In this document: in pieces, positions 31,114-38,906 of the stretch
Layout: each line of letters opens with the position of its first letter
Numbering within the stretch: position 1 is the first letter of the stretch
DNA from: Flavobacteriaceae bacterium
Lineage (GTDB): Bacteria; Bacteroidota; Bacteroidia; Flavobacteriales; Flavobacteriaceae
Assembly: GCA_021647405.1 (NCBI GenBank)
Contig: JAKIUU010000024.1
Location: 1 to 38,906 of the forward strand
Direction: 5' to 3'
DNA length: 38,906 nucleotides
Made by a program: the position numbers and the translations under genes
Notes under the pieces: generated by a model
What the model saw: only the letters and a program-made list of their open reading frames with translations
Told to the model about the DNA's origin: nothing
The model's database searches: none

Positions 31114-33204
31114 ATGCAAAGTTTTAGATCCGAAATCGAAAATCCGATTGTCGCTAAAGATATTATTGACCTCGAGAAAAAAGTCAACCAATTTTATACT
31201 GGCGAAATAGATGAAGCGCGTTTTAGAAGCTTGCGTTTGGCACGTGGTGTATATGGGCAACGTCAATTTGGGGTGCAAATGATTCGCATAAAATTACCCT
31301 TTGGAAAGGTGAGCAGCGAACAATTACACCGCATTGCAAAAGTATCTGATGAATATTCGCGAGGCCGGTTGCACATTACCACACGCCAAGACATTCAAAT
31401 TCATCATGTAAGTTTAGACAGAACGCCAGAGCTGTGGGCTGAGTTAGAAAAAGATGACATTACGCTGCGCGAAGCTTGTGGCAATGCGGTTCGAAATATT
31501 ACAGCCTCAGAAACAGCAGGTATTGATCCCAACGAACCTTTTGATGTGTCGCCTTATGCACAAGCCGTTTTTGAGTTCTTTTTACGCAATCCCATCTGTC
31601 AGGAAATGGGTCGGAAATTTAAAATTTCATTTTCGGGTACTGATGGTGATACAGCTCTCAGTTTTATGCACGATTTAGGTTTTATCGCTAAAGCGGAAAA
31701 TGACAAAAGAGGTTTTAAAGTGATGGTAGCTGGTGGATTGGGATCGCAAGCCCATTTGGCAAAAACCCTGTTTGAATTTATTGAGGCCGATAAAATAATA
31801 CCGCTAACCGAAGCTGTTTTACGTGTTTTTGACAGACATGGCGAACGCGTTAAACGCGCCCGTGCACGCCTTAAATTTTTAGTAAAAGAAATAGGCTTAA
31901 AAGCTTTTGTCGCTTTAATAGAAGAAGAGCAAAAAGCATTGTCTCACACCACTTTTAAAATAGACACTTCCAAGTTTGAAGCCAAAATTATTATTCCAAA
32001 TACCGAAGTTCCTTTGGTAAATATTGGCGATAAGGAGGCTTATCAATTATGGAAAACAACCAATGTAACAGCTCAAAAACAAAAAGGTTTATTTGCCATT
32101 GGTATTAAAATTACATTGGGCGATTTCTACACAGATAAAGCCCGCCAGTTAGCCGATTTAATTAAAAAATATGCTGCCAACGAATTGCGTTTAACCTTGC
32201 GTCAAAACATATTAATTAGGCATGTAAAAGAAGAATTGCTACCCTTTTTTTATGCAGAACTCAAAAAAATGGGCTTTGCAGAAAGCGGATATAACAGCAC
32301 TTTAGATATTACTTCATGTCCGGGTACCGACACCTGTAATTTAGGTATTGCAAACAGCACTGCTCTTACAAGTAAGTTAGGAGAAGTGTTAAAAAACGAG
32401 TTTCCACAATACGCAAATAATAAAGAGATAGCCATAAAAATTAGTGGCTGTATGAATGCCTGTGGCCAACACACAATGGCACAAATTGGTTTTCAAGGCA
32501 TGTCAATTAAATCAAATAACAAGGTTGCCCCTGCTTTGCAGGTATTGTTGGGAGGTGGTATTTTAGGAAATGGCAAAGGGAGAATTGCCAATAAAGTGAT
32601 TAAAATTCCGAGTAAAAGAGCCCCACAAGCTTTGCGTACTATATTGACTGACTTTGCGTCAAATTTTGAACCTGAAGAAAGTTTCTTAAATTACTACGAC
32701 CGCCAAGGCGAAATCTACTTTTACAATTTGTTAAAACCTTTAGCCGATACTTCAAATTTAGTGCAAAGTGATTTTATTGATTGGGGTAGCGACGTTCCTT
32801 ATGTTACAGAAATTGGTGTGGGCGAATGTGCTGGGGTGGTGATTGATTTGGTGGCAACCTTATTGCTAGACACCAAAGAAAAAATTGATAACGCCTCAGA
32901 ATCTTTAAAATTAAATCAGTATGCTGACAGTATTTATTACGCCTATACAAGCATGGTAAATACAGCAAAAGCGCTATTGATTAGTGAAGGGGAAAAGACA
33001 AATACTCAGCTTGGCATTATCACCAATTTTGAGGAAGTGTTTGGGGATAAAATAAAATTAAAAACCCCCTTTCCAGAATTTGTATATCAGATTAAAAATA
33101 ACAAACCCTCTAAAGAATTTGCACAAAAATATTTAGAAGATTCCAGTTTGTTTTATAAAAAGGCAAACGATTTTAGAACTAAAAAAAGCACCGATGAAAG
33201 TTAA
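31114..33204 (+). CDS. Siroheme-dependent sulfite (nitrite) reductase, ferredoxin type, with HEPN-like C-terminus
   Basis: A 696-residue reductase taking sulfite to sulfide. Two NiR/SiR half-domains flank the siroheme/4Fe-4S site with cysteines C402 and C408 (SCPGTDTC) and C446 and C450 (SGCMNACG). The N-terminal RFRSLRLARGVYGQRQFGVQMIR and RGRLHITTRQDIQIHHV are typical. An extra C-terminal domain of about 120 residues after IGVGECAGVV (QYADSIYYAYTSMVNTAKALL) looks like a HEPN helical domain, the form common in Bacteroidota. Context (cysHDN, siroheme genes) argues for sulfite rather than nitrite. Confidence 0.92.
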   Translation: MQSFRSEIENPIVAKDIIDLEKKVNQFYTGEIDEARFRSLRLARGVYGQRQFGVQMIRIKLPFGKVSSEQLHRIAKVSDEYSRGRLHITTRQDIQIHHVSLDRTPELWAELEKDDITLREACGNAVRNITASETAGIDPNEPFDVSPYAQAVFEFFLRNPICQEMGRKFKISFSGTDGDTALSFMHDLGFIAKAENDKRGFKVMVAGGLGSQAHLAKTLFEFIEADKIIPLTEAVLRVFDRHGERVKRARARLKFLVKEIGLKAFVALIEEEQKALSHTTFKIDTSKFEAKIIIPNTEVPLVNIGDKEAYQLWKTTNVTAQKQKGLFAIGIKITLGDFYTDKARQLADLIKKYAANELRLTLRQNILIRHVKEELLPFFYAELKKMGFAESGYNSTLDITSCPGTDTCNLGIANSTALTSKLGEVLKNEFPQYANNKEIAIKISGCMNACGQHTMAQIGFQGMSIKSNNKVAPALQVLLGGGILGNGKGRIANKVIKIPSKRAPQALRTILTDFASNFEPEESFLNYYDRQGEIYFYNLLKPLADTSNLVQSDFIDWGSDVPYVTEIGVGECAGVVIDLVATLLLDTKEKIDNASESLKLNQYADSIYYAYTSMVNTAKALLISEGEKTNTQLGIITNFEEVFGDKIKLKTPFPEFVYQIKNNKPSKEFAQKYLEDSSLFYKKANDFRTKKSTDES

Positions 33205-33964
33205 TACAAAGCCAAGAGTTACTTTAGTTGGCGCGGGTCCTGGCGACCCAGATTTAATCACACTTAAAGGCGTAAAAGCATTGCAAAATGCCAATGTTAT
33301 ATTGTATGATGCGCTGATTAATAGAGAACTTTTAAACCACGCCTCTGTTGAAGCGATTAAAATATTTGTAGGAAAACGCAAAGGTTTTCACCGCTATTCG
33401 CAGGATGAAATTAATAAATTACTTGTAAAAAACGCCTTTCAATACGGCAATGTGGTGCGCTTAAAAGGAGGCGATCCCTATGTTTTTGGGCGCGGCTCTG
33501 AAGAAGTAGATTATATAGAATCTTTTGGTATTGAAACCGAGGTTATTTCTGGAATTTCATCGGCGATGGCCGTACCCGCCAGCCAAGGAATTGCTTTGAC
33601 AAAAAGAGGGGTTTCAGAAAGTTTTTGGGTTATTACAGGCACAACATCACAAAATAAATTATCAAACGATATTTACTTGGCAGCGCAATCAACAGCAACA
33701 GTTGTTATTTTAATGGGAATGAGCAAGCTCAATGAAATAGTATCTGTTTTTAAAAGGTTTGGCAAGGCAAATTTACCCACAGCCATCATTCAAAATGGCA
33801 CGACTAAAAATGAAAAGATAGGATTGGGAACGATAGATACTATTACAAATGTTGCTCAACAAAAAGAATTGGGAGCTCCTGCCATTATTGTTATTGGCGA
33901 AGTGGTTAAAGAAAGTGCTAAATTGCGTTTGTTTTACGAAGAAATAAATTACATTACCAAGTAA
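33194..33964 (+). CDS. cobA: Uroporphyrinogen-III C-methyltransferase (SUMT)
   Basis: A 256-residue SAM-dependent enzyme making precorrin-2, the siroheme precursor. Motifs are LVGAGPGDPDLITLKGVKAL (about residues 10-29), RLKGGDPYVFGRGSEE (about 89-104), VISGISSAMAVPASQGIALTKRG and LMGMSKL. It overlaps the end of the sulfite reductase gene by 11 bases, so translation is coupled. With the next gene it supplies siroheme to the reductase. Confidence 0.95.
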   Translation: MKVNTKPRVTLVGAGPGDPDLITLKGVKALQNANVILYDALINRELLNHASVEAIKIFVGKRKGFHRYSQDEINKLLVKNAFQYGNVVRLKGGDPYVFGRGSEEVDYIESFGIETEVISGISSAMAVPASQGIALTKRGVSESFWVITGTTSQNKLSNDIYLAAQSTATVVILMGMSKLNEIVSVFKRFGKANLPTAIIQNGTTKNEKIGLGTIDTITNVAQQKELGAPAIIVIGEVVKESAKLRLFYEEINYITK

Positions 33965-33999
33965 GATTTTCACTTTTCTTAGAGAACTTAGAAAAAAGT

Positions 34000-34578
34000 A
34001 TGGAACAAAATAAACTATATCCTATATTTTTAAAAGCATCGCAATTAAATATTTTAATTGTGGGGGGTGGGAAAGTAGCCTTAGAAAAATTGCGTTTTTT
34101 GTTAAAATCGAGTCCCAATGCAAATGTATTACTGGCAGCAATTAGTTTTGACGAAAACATCCTTAAAATGGCCGAAAGCCATTCGGTTTCTTTAGTCAAA
34201 ACACCTTATTCAAAAGCGGCATTAAAAAACAAACAAATTGTTATAGCCGCAACAAATAATACCCAAATAAATAAGCAAATTTATCGAGATGCTAAAGCAG
34301 AGAACATTTTAATAAATGTGGCAGATACACCCGATTTATGCGATTTTTACTTAGGAGGTATCGTTACAAAAGGCCAAGTAAAAATAGCCATTTCAACCAA
34401 TGGCAAATCGCCAACATTGGCCAAAAGATTGCGTCAGTTTTTTGAAGATGTAATTCCTGATGATATTGATGAATTGGCTCAAAACCTAAATGAATTTAGA
34501 CAATCGGTCAAAGGCAGCTTTGAAGAAAAAGTAAGCACATTAAATAAATTGACAAAATCTTTGTTGGACAATAAATAA
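34000..34578 (+). CDS. Precorrin-2 dehydrogenase / sirohydrochlorin ferrochelatase (CysG N-domain/Met8p-like)
   Basis: A 192-residue bifunctional enzyme finishing siroheme synthesis. YPIFLKASQLNILIVGGGKVALEKL (about residues 5-29) carries the NAD-binding GGG motif; AATNNTQINKQIY and INVADTPDLCDFYLGGIV with the catalytic-type aspartate, and ISTNGKSPTLAKRLRQ, are typical. It is the CysG N-terminal half as a separate protein, matching the separate cobA before it. It closes the operon before the SAM-I riboswitch. Confidence 0.92.
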   Translation: MEQNKLYPIFLKASQLNILIVGGGKVALEKLRFLLKSSPNANVLLAAISFDENILKMAESHSVSLVKTPYSKAALKNKQIVIAATNNTQINKQIYRDAKAENILINVADTPDLCDFYLGGIVTKGQVKIAISTNGKSPTLAKRLRQFFEDVIPDDIDELAQNLNEFRQSVKGSFEEKVSTLNKLTKSLLDNK

Positions 34579-34596
34579 CTAAAATTATAAAAATCC

Positions 34597-34629
34597 TTGT
34601 AAATAAACAGAATATGCCGTTTATTTGCA
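34597..34629 (+). promoter_or_regulatory. Promoter of the metH leader with an overlapping inverted repeat
   Basis: TTG (34597-34599) and TTTATTTG (34620-34627) form a plausible -33/-7 pair. They are embedded in the inverted repeat TGTAAATAAAC (34598-34608) and GTTTATTTGCA (34619-34629), one mismatch in 11. This may be an operator or the terminator of the siroheme genes. Confidence 0.5.
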
Positions 34630-34656
34630 GCAACGTTCATTTTTAAAACCGACAAA

Positions 34657-34758
34657 TGTTATCAAGAAAGGCAGAGGGATTAGACCCTAAGAAGCCTTAG
34701 CAACCCTTTAGAAATAAAGAAGGTGCTACTTTCTACCACTTTTTGTGGGTAGATAACT
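34657..34758 (+). ncRNA. SAM-I (S-box) riboswitch
   Basis: P1 is GTTATC (34658-34663) with GATAAC (34752-34757). Inside are the S-box marks: ATCAAGAAAGGCAGAGGGAT, GACCC, AAGCCTTAGCAACC, AAGGTGCTA, and a P4 hairpin TCTACCAC/GTGGGTAGA. It lies 85 bases before metH, a methionine-synthesis gene, the classic position. Downstream, GTTTAAA/TTTAAAC followed by a T-tract may be the expression platform. Confidence 0.93.
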
Positions 34759-34842
34759 CAAGACTTCTTCGTTTAAATAATTTTAAACCTCGTATTTTTT
34801 TGATTTCATTTTACGTTTTTATTTGATAAAAACAATGATGTA

Positions 34843-35844
34843 ATGTCCGACATTTACAAAGAATTAAAAAAAAGAATACTCATATTAGATGGTGCTATGG
34901 GCACTATGATACAGCGCTTTAATTTTTCTGAAGCCGATTTTAGGGGCACACAATTTAAAGATTTTAAGCATCCGCTAAAGGGCAATAATGACCTTTTAAG
35001 CATCACACAACCTGAGGCTATTAAAAGTATCCATCGCGCTTATTTTGAGGCGGGCGCCGATATTGTAGAAACCAATACTTTTTCGGCTACCACTATTGCA
35101 ATGGCCGATTATTATTTAGAAGATTATGCCTACCAACTCAACTTTGAATCGGCTAAAATAGCCAAAGAAGTTGCTGATGAGTACAAGGTAAAAACACCCA
35201 AACAACCACGTTTTGTGGCAGGTTCAATAGGGCCAACAAATCGCACGGCAAGCATGTCGCCTAAAGTTGAAGACCCTGCCTTTAGAAATATCACTTTTGA
35301 CGATTTATACAAAGCCTACAAGCAACAAGTAGCGGGGCTTTTAGATGGTGGTGCAGACCTACTTTTAGTAGAAACTATTTTTGATACGCTCAATGCAAAA
35401 GCAGCACTATTTGCTATAGAAGATATTAAAGCAGCACGTAAGATTGACATCCCCATTATGGTAAGTGGTACCATAACAGATGCCAGTGGGCGGACTTTAT
35501 CGGGTCAAACGGTGGAGGCTTTTTTAATTTCAGTATCACATATTCCGCTGTTGAGTATTGGTTTTAATTGTGCTTTGGGCGCCAAACAGTTGTTGCCACA
35601 TATAGAATCTGTTGCCAGTAAAACAGAATTTTATACGTCGGCACACCCCAATGCAGGCCTACCAAATGCTTTTGGAGAATACGATGAAACACCCGAAGAT
35701 ATGCAAGGGCAGATTAAAGAATATCTCGATAAAAATTTAATAAATATTATAGGGGGTTGTTGTGGTACAACACCAGAACACATTAAAGCGATAGCTGATT
35801 TGGCAAAAAATTATCAGCCTAGAGAAATTGTAAATATATTTTAA
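34843..35844 (+). CDS. metH: Methionine synthase, homocysteine S-methyltransferase subunit (MetH N-terminal module)
   Basis: A 333-residue protein with only the homocysteine-binding module of cobalamin-dependent methionine synthase. LDGAMGTMIQ starts the barrel; GFNCALGAKQLLPH and GGCCGTTPEHIKAI carry the three zinc cysteines. In Flavobacteriaceae MetH is commonly split so that this module is a separate gene followed by the rest. It is controlled by the SAM-I riboswitch and followed by the second metH gene after a 66-base gap holding a palindrome. Confidence 0.93.
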   Translation: MSDIYKELKKRILILDGAMGTMIQRFNFSEADFRGTQFKDFKHPLKGNNDLLSITQPEAIKSIHRAYFEAGADIVETNTFSATTIAMADYYLEDYAYQLNFESAKIAKEVADEYKVKTPKQPRFVAGSIGPTNRTASMSPKVEDPAFRNITFDDLYKAYKQQVAGLLDGGADLLLVETIFDTLNAKAALFAIEDIKAARKIDIPIMVSGTITDASGRTLSGQTVEAFLISVSHIPLLSIGFNCALGAKQLLPHIESVASKTEFYTSAHPNAGLPNAFGEYDETPEDMQGQIKEYLDKNLINIIGGCCGTTPEHIKAIADLAKNYQPREIVNIF

Positions 35845-35856
35845 AGATTATACCTT

Positions 35857-35896
35857 ATTCTGAATCTATCTGTAGTAGGCAGACTTGTTTCAGAAT
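35857..35896. repeat. Inverted repeat between the two metH genes
   Basis: ATTCTGAA (35857-35864) and TTCAGAAT (35889-35896) flank a 24-base centre. Words of the form TTCAGAATCTCA match the dispersed palindromic repeats of the genome (copy 5). Confidence 0.55.
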
Positions 35897-35910
35897 CTCA
35901 ACTAAATAGA

Positions 35911-37203
35911 ATGAGTGATAAAAGAAAATTTTTGAAACTTTCTGGGTTAGAACCGCTAATCTTGAGCGAGAACAGCAATTTTATAAATGTTGGTGAACGT
36001 ACAAATGTGGCGGGTTCTCGTAAGTTTTTGCGCCTTATAAAAGAAGATAAATTTGAAGAAGCCCTGGCTATTGCCAGACATCAAGTAGAGGGTGGTGCCC
36101 AAATTATAGACATCAATATGGACGACGGTTTGATTGATGGTAAAGAGGCGATGGTTCGTTTTATGAATTTGATAGCCTCTGAACCAGATATTGCACGTGT
36201 GCCTATAATGATTGACAGCTCTAAGTGGGAAATTATTGAAGCCGGACTGCAAGTAGCACAGGGCAAATGTGTGGTGAATTCCATCAGTTTAAAAGAGGGC
36301 GAAGCCGAATTTATACACCATGCAACCCTGATAAAACGTTATGGTGCAGCTGCAATTATTATGGCTTTTGACGAGGTGGGTCAAGCCGATAGTTATGACC
36401 GCCGCATAGAAATAGCCAAGCGTTCTTATGATATTCTGGTAAACAAAGTTAAATTTCCATCAGAAGATATTATTTTCGATTTAAATATTTTTCCTGTGGC
36501 CACAGGGATGGACGAACACAAATTAAATGCCATTGATTTTATTGAAGCCACACGTTGGGTACGTCAAAATTTACCCAATGTAAATGTAAGTGGGGGCGTG
36601 AGTAACGTGTCTTTTTCTTTTAGAGGGAATAACGCCGTAAGAGAAGCCATGCATTCTGTTTTTTTATACCATGCCATACAAGCGGGAATGAATATAGGCA
36701 TTGTAAATCCCACGATGTTAGAAGTTTATGACGAAATTCCAAAAGATTTATTAGCGCATGTTGAAGATGTTATTCTAAACAGAAGAGCTGATGCTACAGA
36801 GCGTTTGCTCACTTTTTCAGAATCGGTAAAGGGGGGTGTAAAAGAACGCAAAGCCGATTTATCTTGGCGCGAAAAGCCATTGCAAGAGAGAATTACCCAC
36901 GCCCTAGTAAAAGGTCTTGACGCCTTTATAATTGAAGATATTGAAGCCGCCAGATTAAGTGTAGAAAAGCCCATTGAAGTTATAGAAATATTTTTGATGA
37001 ATGGTATGAATGTGGTGGGTGAGCTTTTTGGCGCTGGCAAAATGTTTTTACCTCAAGTGGTGAAATCAGCGCGGGTCATGAAGCAGGCTGTGGCGCATTT
37101 GATGCCCTTCATTGAGGCTGAAAAAAAAGGTGGTGCAGGCATTGTTAGCGCTGGTAAAATTATCATGGCGACCGTTAAAGGGGATGTGCATGATGTTGGC
37201 TAA
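35911..37203 (+). pseudogene. metH: Methionine synthase, folate/cobalamin part, ends at a nonsense codon (5' piece, flavobacterial)
   Basis: 430 residues covering the pterin-binding barrel (NVGERTNVAGSRKF, DINMDDGLIDG, SSKWEIIEAGLQ, FDLNIFP) and the cobalamin cap (GAGKMFLPQVVKSARVMKQAV). It stops at TAA 37201-37203, exactly where the cobalamin-binding DxHxxGK motif needs Lys (GDVHDVG then stop). Past the stop the same frame continues (NLVDIILSNNGF...) to the end of MetH at 38478, but with a sequence of a different taxonomic type. As written the gene could not make a functional cobalamin domain. Confidence 0.85.
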
Positions 37204-38478
37204 AATCTTGTTGATATTATCCTCTCAAACAATGGTTTTAAAGTTGTAAATATTGGTATAAAAGTGGATATTGACGATTTTATAAAAACCTACAATGAAG
37301 AGCAGGCAAGCGCCATAGGTATGAGCGGATTACTGGTAAAATCAACAAATGTTATGAAGGAAAATCTTGAGAAACTCCAGTCGATGGGCATAAAAGTTCC
37401 TATTTTGCTTGGAGGTGCGGCACTGACGGATAATTTTGTAGAAGATTTTTGCCGAACTATATATGATGGACCTATCTTTTATTGCAAAGATGCGTTTGAA
37501 GGCATAGAAGCGATGAGTAGGATTGAAAAGGGTGATTTTAACACTGATTTTGGCAGAGTAAAGATAAAAGAAGAGTTGAAAAAGCCCAAAAAAGAAAAAG
37601 TCAAAATGCCAGATTTCAAGGATATTTCTATGCCAAGTCGTGATATTTTGATACCGACTCCTCCTTTTTGGGGAAGAAGAGTGCTTGAGGCGGATATAAA
37701 TCAGATAGCGTATGAGTGGATAAATCACAAAATGCTTTTCTCAAGAGCTTGGGGATATAGTGGAAAAGGCATGAGCAAAGAAGAGAAGCAAAAGCAAAGA
37801 GATGAGGTTTTATGGCCTTTGTATGAGAAATTAAAAGTGGAGATTGAAAAAAAAGGCTTGTTTGAACCTACTGTTATCTATGGATATTACCCTTGCAGAA
37901 GTGATGAAAACAGCTTGTTGATTTTGGATGAAAAAAGAGGGTATTTTAGCGAAAAAGATGTAAACACAGAGCCTTTGAAAAAAGAAGATATAACTCATAC
38001 TTTGGATTTTCCAAGACAAGAGAGAAAGCCTTTTAGGTGTTTAAGTGATTTTTATGCAAGTGATAGAGATGATGTGGTAGCCTTTACATGTGTGAGTGCA
38101 GGAAGTCGTTTTAGCGAGTACGAAAAAGAGCTTTACGCTCAGGGAAAATTTAAAGATTATCACCTGATTCACGGCATAAGCATAGAATTGGCCGAAGCCT
38201 TGGCAGAAGTTGCACACAAACAGATAAGATTGGATTTAGGCATAGCACAAAAGGAAGGACACGCCCTAAAAGATGTACAAATGAGAGCATACACAGGATG
38301 TAGATACTCTTTTGGTTACCCCGCATGTCCGGATTTGAGTGATTCAAAAGTCATATTTGATTTACTAAAACCAGAAGAATTTGGCATAGTTTTAGGGGAT
38401 ACTTTCCAAATCCACCCAGAACAAAGCACAACCGCCATAGTAGCTCACCATAGGGAGGCTATGTATTTTAGTATATAA
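37204..38478 (+). pseudogene. metH: Methionine synthase C-terminal part (cobalamin and AdoMet-activation domains), Campylobacterota-type, no start codon
   Basis: About 424 residues in frame with the previous piece, without a plausible start; a GTG at 37264 would cut the cobalamin domain in half. It holds the rest of the B12 domain (GMSGLLVKSTNVM, PILLGGAALT) and the AdoMet-binding activation domain (INHKMLFSRAWGYSGKGM, CVSAGSRFSEYEKELY, RAYTGCRYSFGYPACPDLSD). The FWGRRVLEADINQIAYEWIN segment is of the type I associate with Sulfurimonas/Arcobacter-like MetH; flavobacterial MetH has a different, IDWTPFF-like, start here. AGA/TTG-rich codon use also changes. A normal flavobacterial end of metH is missing from the window. 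Confidence 0.75.
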
Positions 38479-38489
38479 TAGTTTTTAGA

Positions 38490-38509
38490 TATAATTACAA
38501 AATAGAGGA
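38490..38509 (+). promoter_or_regulatory. Sigma70-type -10 TATAAT and strong Shine-Dalgarno AGAGGA
   Basis: TATAAT at 38490-38495 and AGAGGA at 38504-38509. Both are unlike the TAnnTTTG boxes and absent Shine-Dalgarno sites in the rest of the window and agree with a Campylobacterota source for the right end. Confidence 0.6.
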
Positions 38510-38515
38510 TGAAAT

Positions 38516-38551
38516 ATGTCAATATACAACAAAGGGCTAAATAACTTATGA
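38516..38551 (+). CDS. Possible 11-residue leader peptide overlapping the methylase start
   Basis: ATG 38516 follows the AGAGGA site by six bases and opens MSIYNKGLNNL, ending at TGA 38549-38551, which overlaps the methylase ATG (38548-38550) as ATGA. The strong ribosome site belongs to this short frame, so the methylase may be translated by coupling. It could also be the remnant of a longer gene. Weakly supported. Confidence 0.3.
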   Translation: MSIYNKGLNNL

Positions 38552-38906
38552 ATGCAAGAGTAGATACAATTTGTAAAAAAAAGTATCAGCCGTTTATAAA
38601 ATGGGTTGGTGGTAAAAGAGGATTGTTGAAACAGCTATTGCCGCTATTTCCAAAAGACTTTAGCAATTATTATGAGCCATTTTTAGGTGGTGGTGCTCTG
38701 TTTTTTGAATTATATTCGCTTGGCTATCTCAAAGATAAAAAAATATACCTTTCAGATATCAATTCTGAACTGATAAATACATACAATGTAGTTAAAAGTA
38801 ATCCTATTGAATTAATTTCAAATTTAAAAATATATAAAGAAAAACACTCTAAAGAGTTTTATTATGGTATAAGATCGTTAGACCGCAAAGAGGGATTTTT
38901 AGAAAC
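38548..38906 (+). CDS. DNA adenine methylase (Dam/D12 class), N-terminal part cut by the window edge
   Basis: 119 codons are visible from ATG 38548. YQPFIKWVGGKRGLLKQLLPLFP (about residues 13-35) is the SAM-binding FxWxGGK motif, YYEPFLGGGALFFEL is motif I and LSDINSELINTYNVVK-like YLSDINSELINTYN follows, as in Dam, DpnM and other D12 class N6-adenine methyltransferases (GATC-type). The catalytic DPPY lies beyond the window. Whether it is an orphan or part of a restriction system cannot be seen. It lies in the segment that looks Campylobacterota-derived. Confidence 0.85.
   Translation, partial: MNARVDTICKKKYQPFIKWVGGKRGLLKQLLPLFPKDFSNYYEPFLGGGALFFELYSLGYLKDKKIYLSDINSELINTYNVVKSNPIELISNLKIYKEKHSKEFYYGIRSLDRKEGFLE

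Noticed and set aside
35845..35910. Frameshift or stop splitting metH between the homocysteine and folate modules
   Set aside because: The break is at a natural domain boundary, both pieces have good starts and ends, and flavobacterial MetH is commonly encoded by two genes.
37264..38478. Independent gene starting at GTG 37264
   Set aside because: It would start in the middle of the cobalamin domain; the true frame continues from upstream through the TAA.

Overview
The window is mostly chromosome of a marine-type flavobacterium (Bacteroidota, Flavobacteriia). It is AT-rich, and upstream regions carry TAnnTTTG -7 boxes without clear Shine-Dalgarno sites. Family content fits as well: a front-end desaturase, a TonB-tailed BlaR1, a methionine synthase split into two genes, and a sulfite reductase/DUF2061/Rrf2 sulfur operon. 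No rRNA, tRNA or CRISPR array was seen.

Layout. 1-1.1 kb: the tail of an IS1595-type transposase, a lipoprotein gene with a Cys-rich tail broken by a nonsense codon, and a small membrane protein; together they resemble a bacteriocin/immunity pair. 1.2-3.0 kb: plsC-like acyltransferase and divergent trpS. 3.1-3.8 kb: a decayed IS1595 copy with degenerate terminal inverted repeats. 3.9-8.1 kb: a large PAS/GAF histidine kinase and a small membrane protein. 8.2-15.8 kb: housekeeping genes (aminotransferase, desaturase, rsmG, amino-acid dehydrogenase, YjbR, OsmC, hemW, a four-helix-bundle (S23-like) cassette, ruvC). 15.8-17.9 kb: flippase-like protein plus glycosyltransferase. 17.9-20.4 kb: TonB-C lipoprotein, BlaR1-like peptidase/TonB fusion and BlaI-like repressor with three operator palindromes. 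20.5-25.7 kb: DUF456 protein, H+/Na+ pyrophosphatase with a Cys-rich tail, deoxynucleoside kinase and two proteins of unknown function.

25.8-37.2 kb is a sulfur/methionine/SAM island. metK sits behind a SAM-II-like leader and is divergent from an Rrf2 regulator. Then follow DUF2061, cysH, cysD, cysN, a siroheme sulfite reductase, cobA and the precorrin-2 dehydrogenase, which together take sulfate to sulfide and make the siroheme the reductase needs. A clear SAM-I riboswitch precedes the split metH. The two SAM-sensing leaders bracket the region.

At about 37.2 kb, inside the conserved cobalamin motif of metH, the sequence changes character. The rest of metH looks like the Campylobacterota (epsilonproteobacterial) type, and it is followed by a TATAAT promoter, a strong AGAGGA ribosome site and a dam-type methylase. 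An in-frame TAA sits exactly at the change. A chimeric assembly join is the simplest reading; real recombination is the alternative.

Two repeat classes stand out. The first is period-7 'heptad' arrays at several gene borders, each locus with a different heptamer; one inverted pair encloses the four-helix-bundle gene. The second is a set of dispersed imperfect palindromes, one of which is inserted in frame in hemW and adds about 40 residues to the protein.
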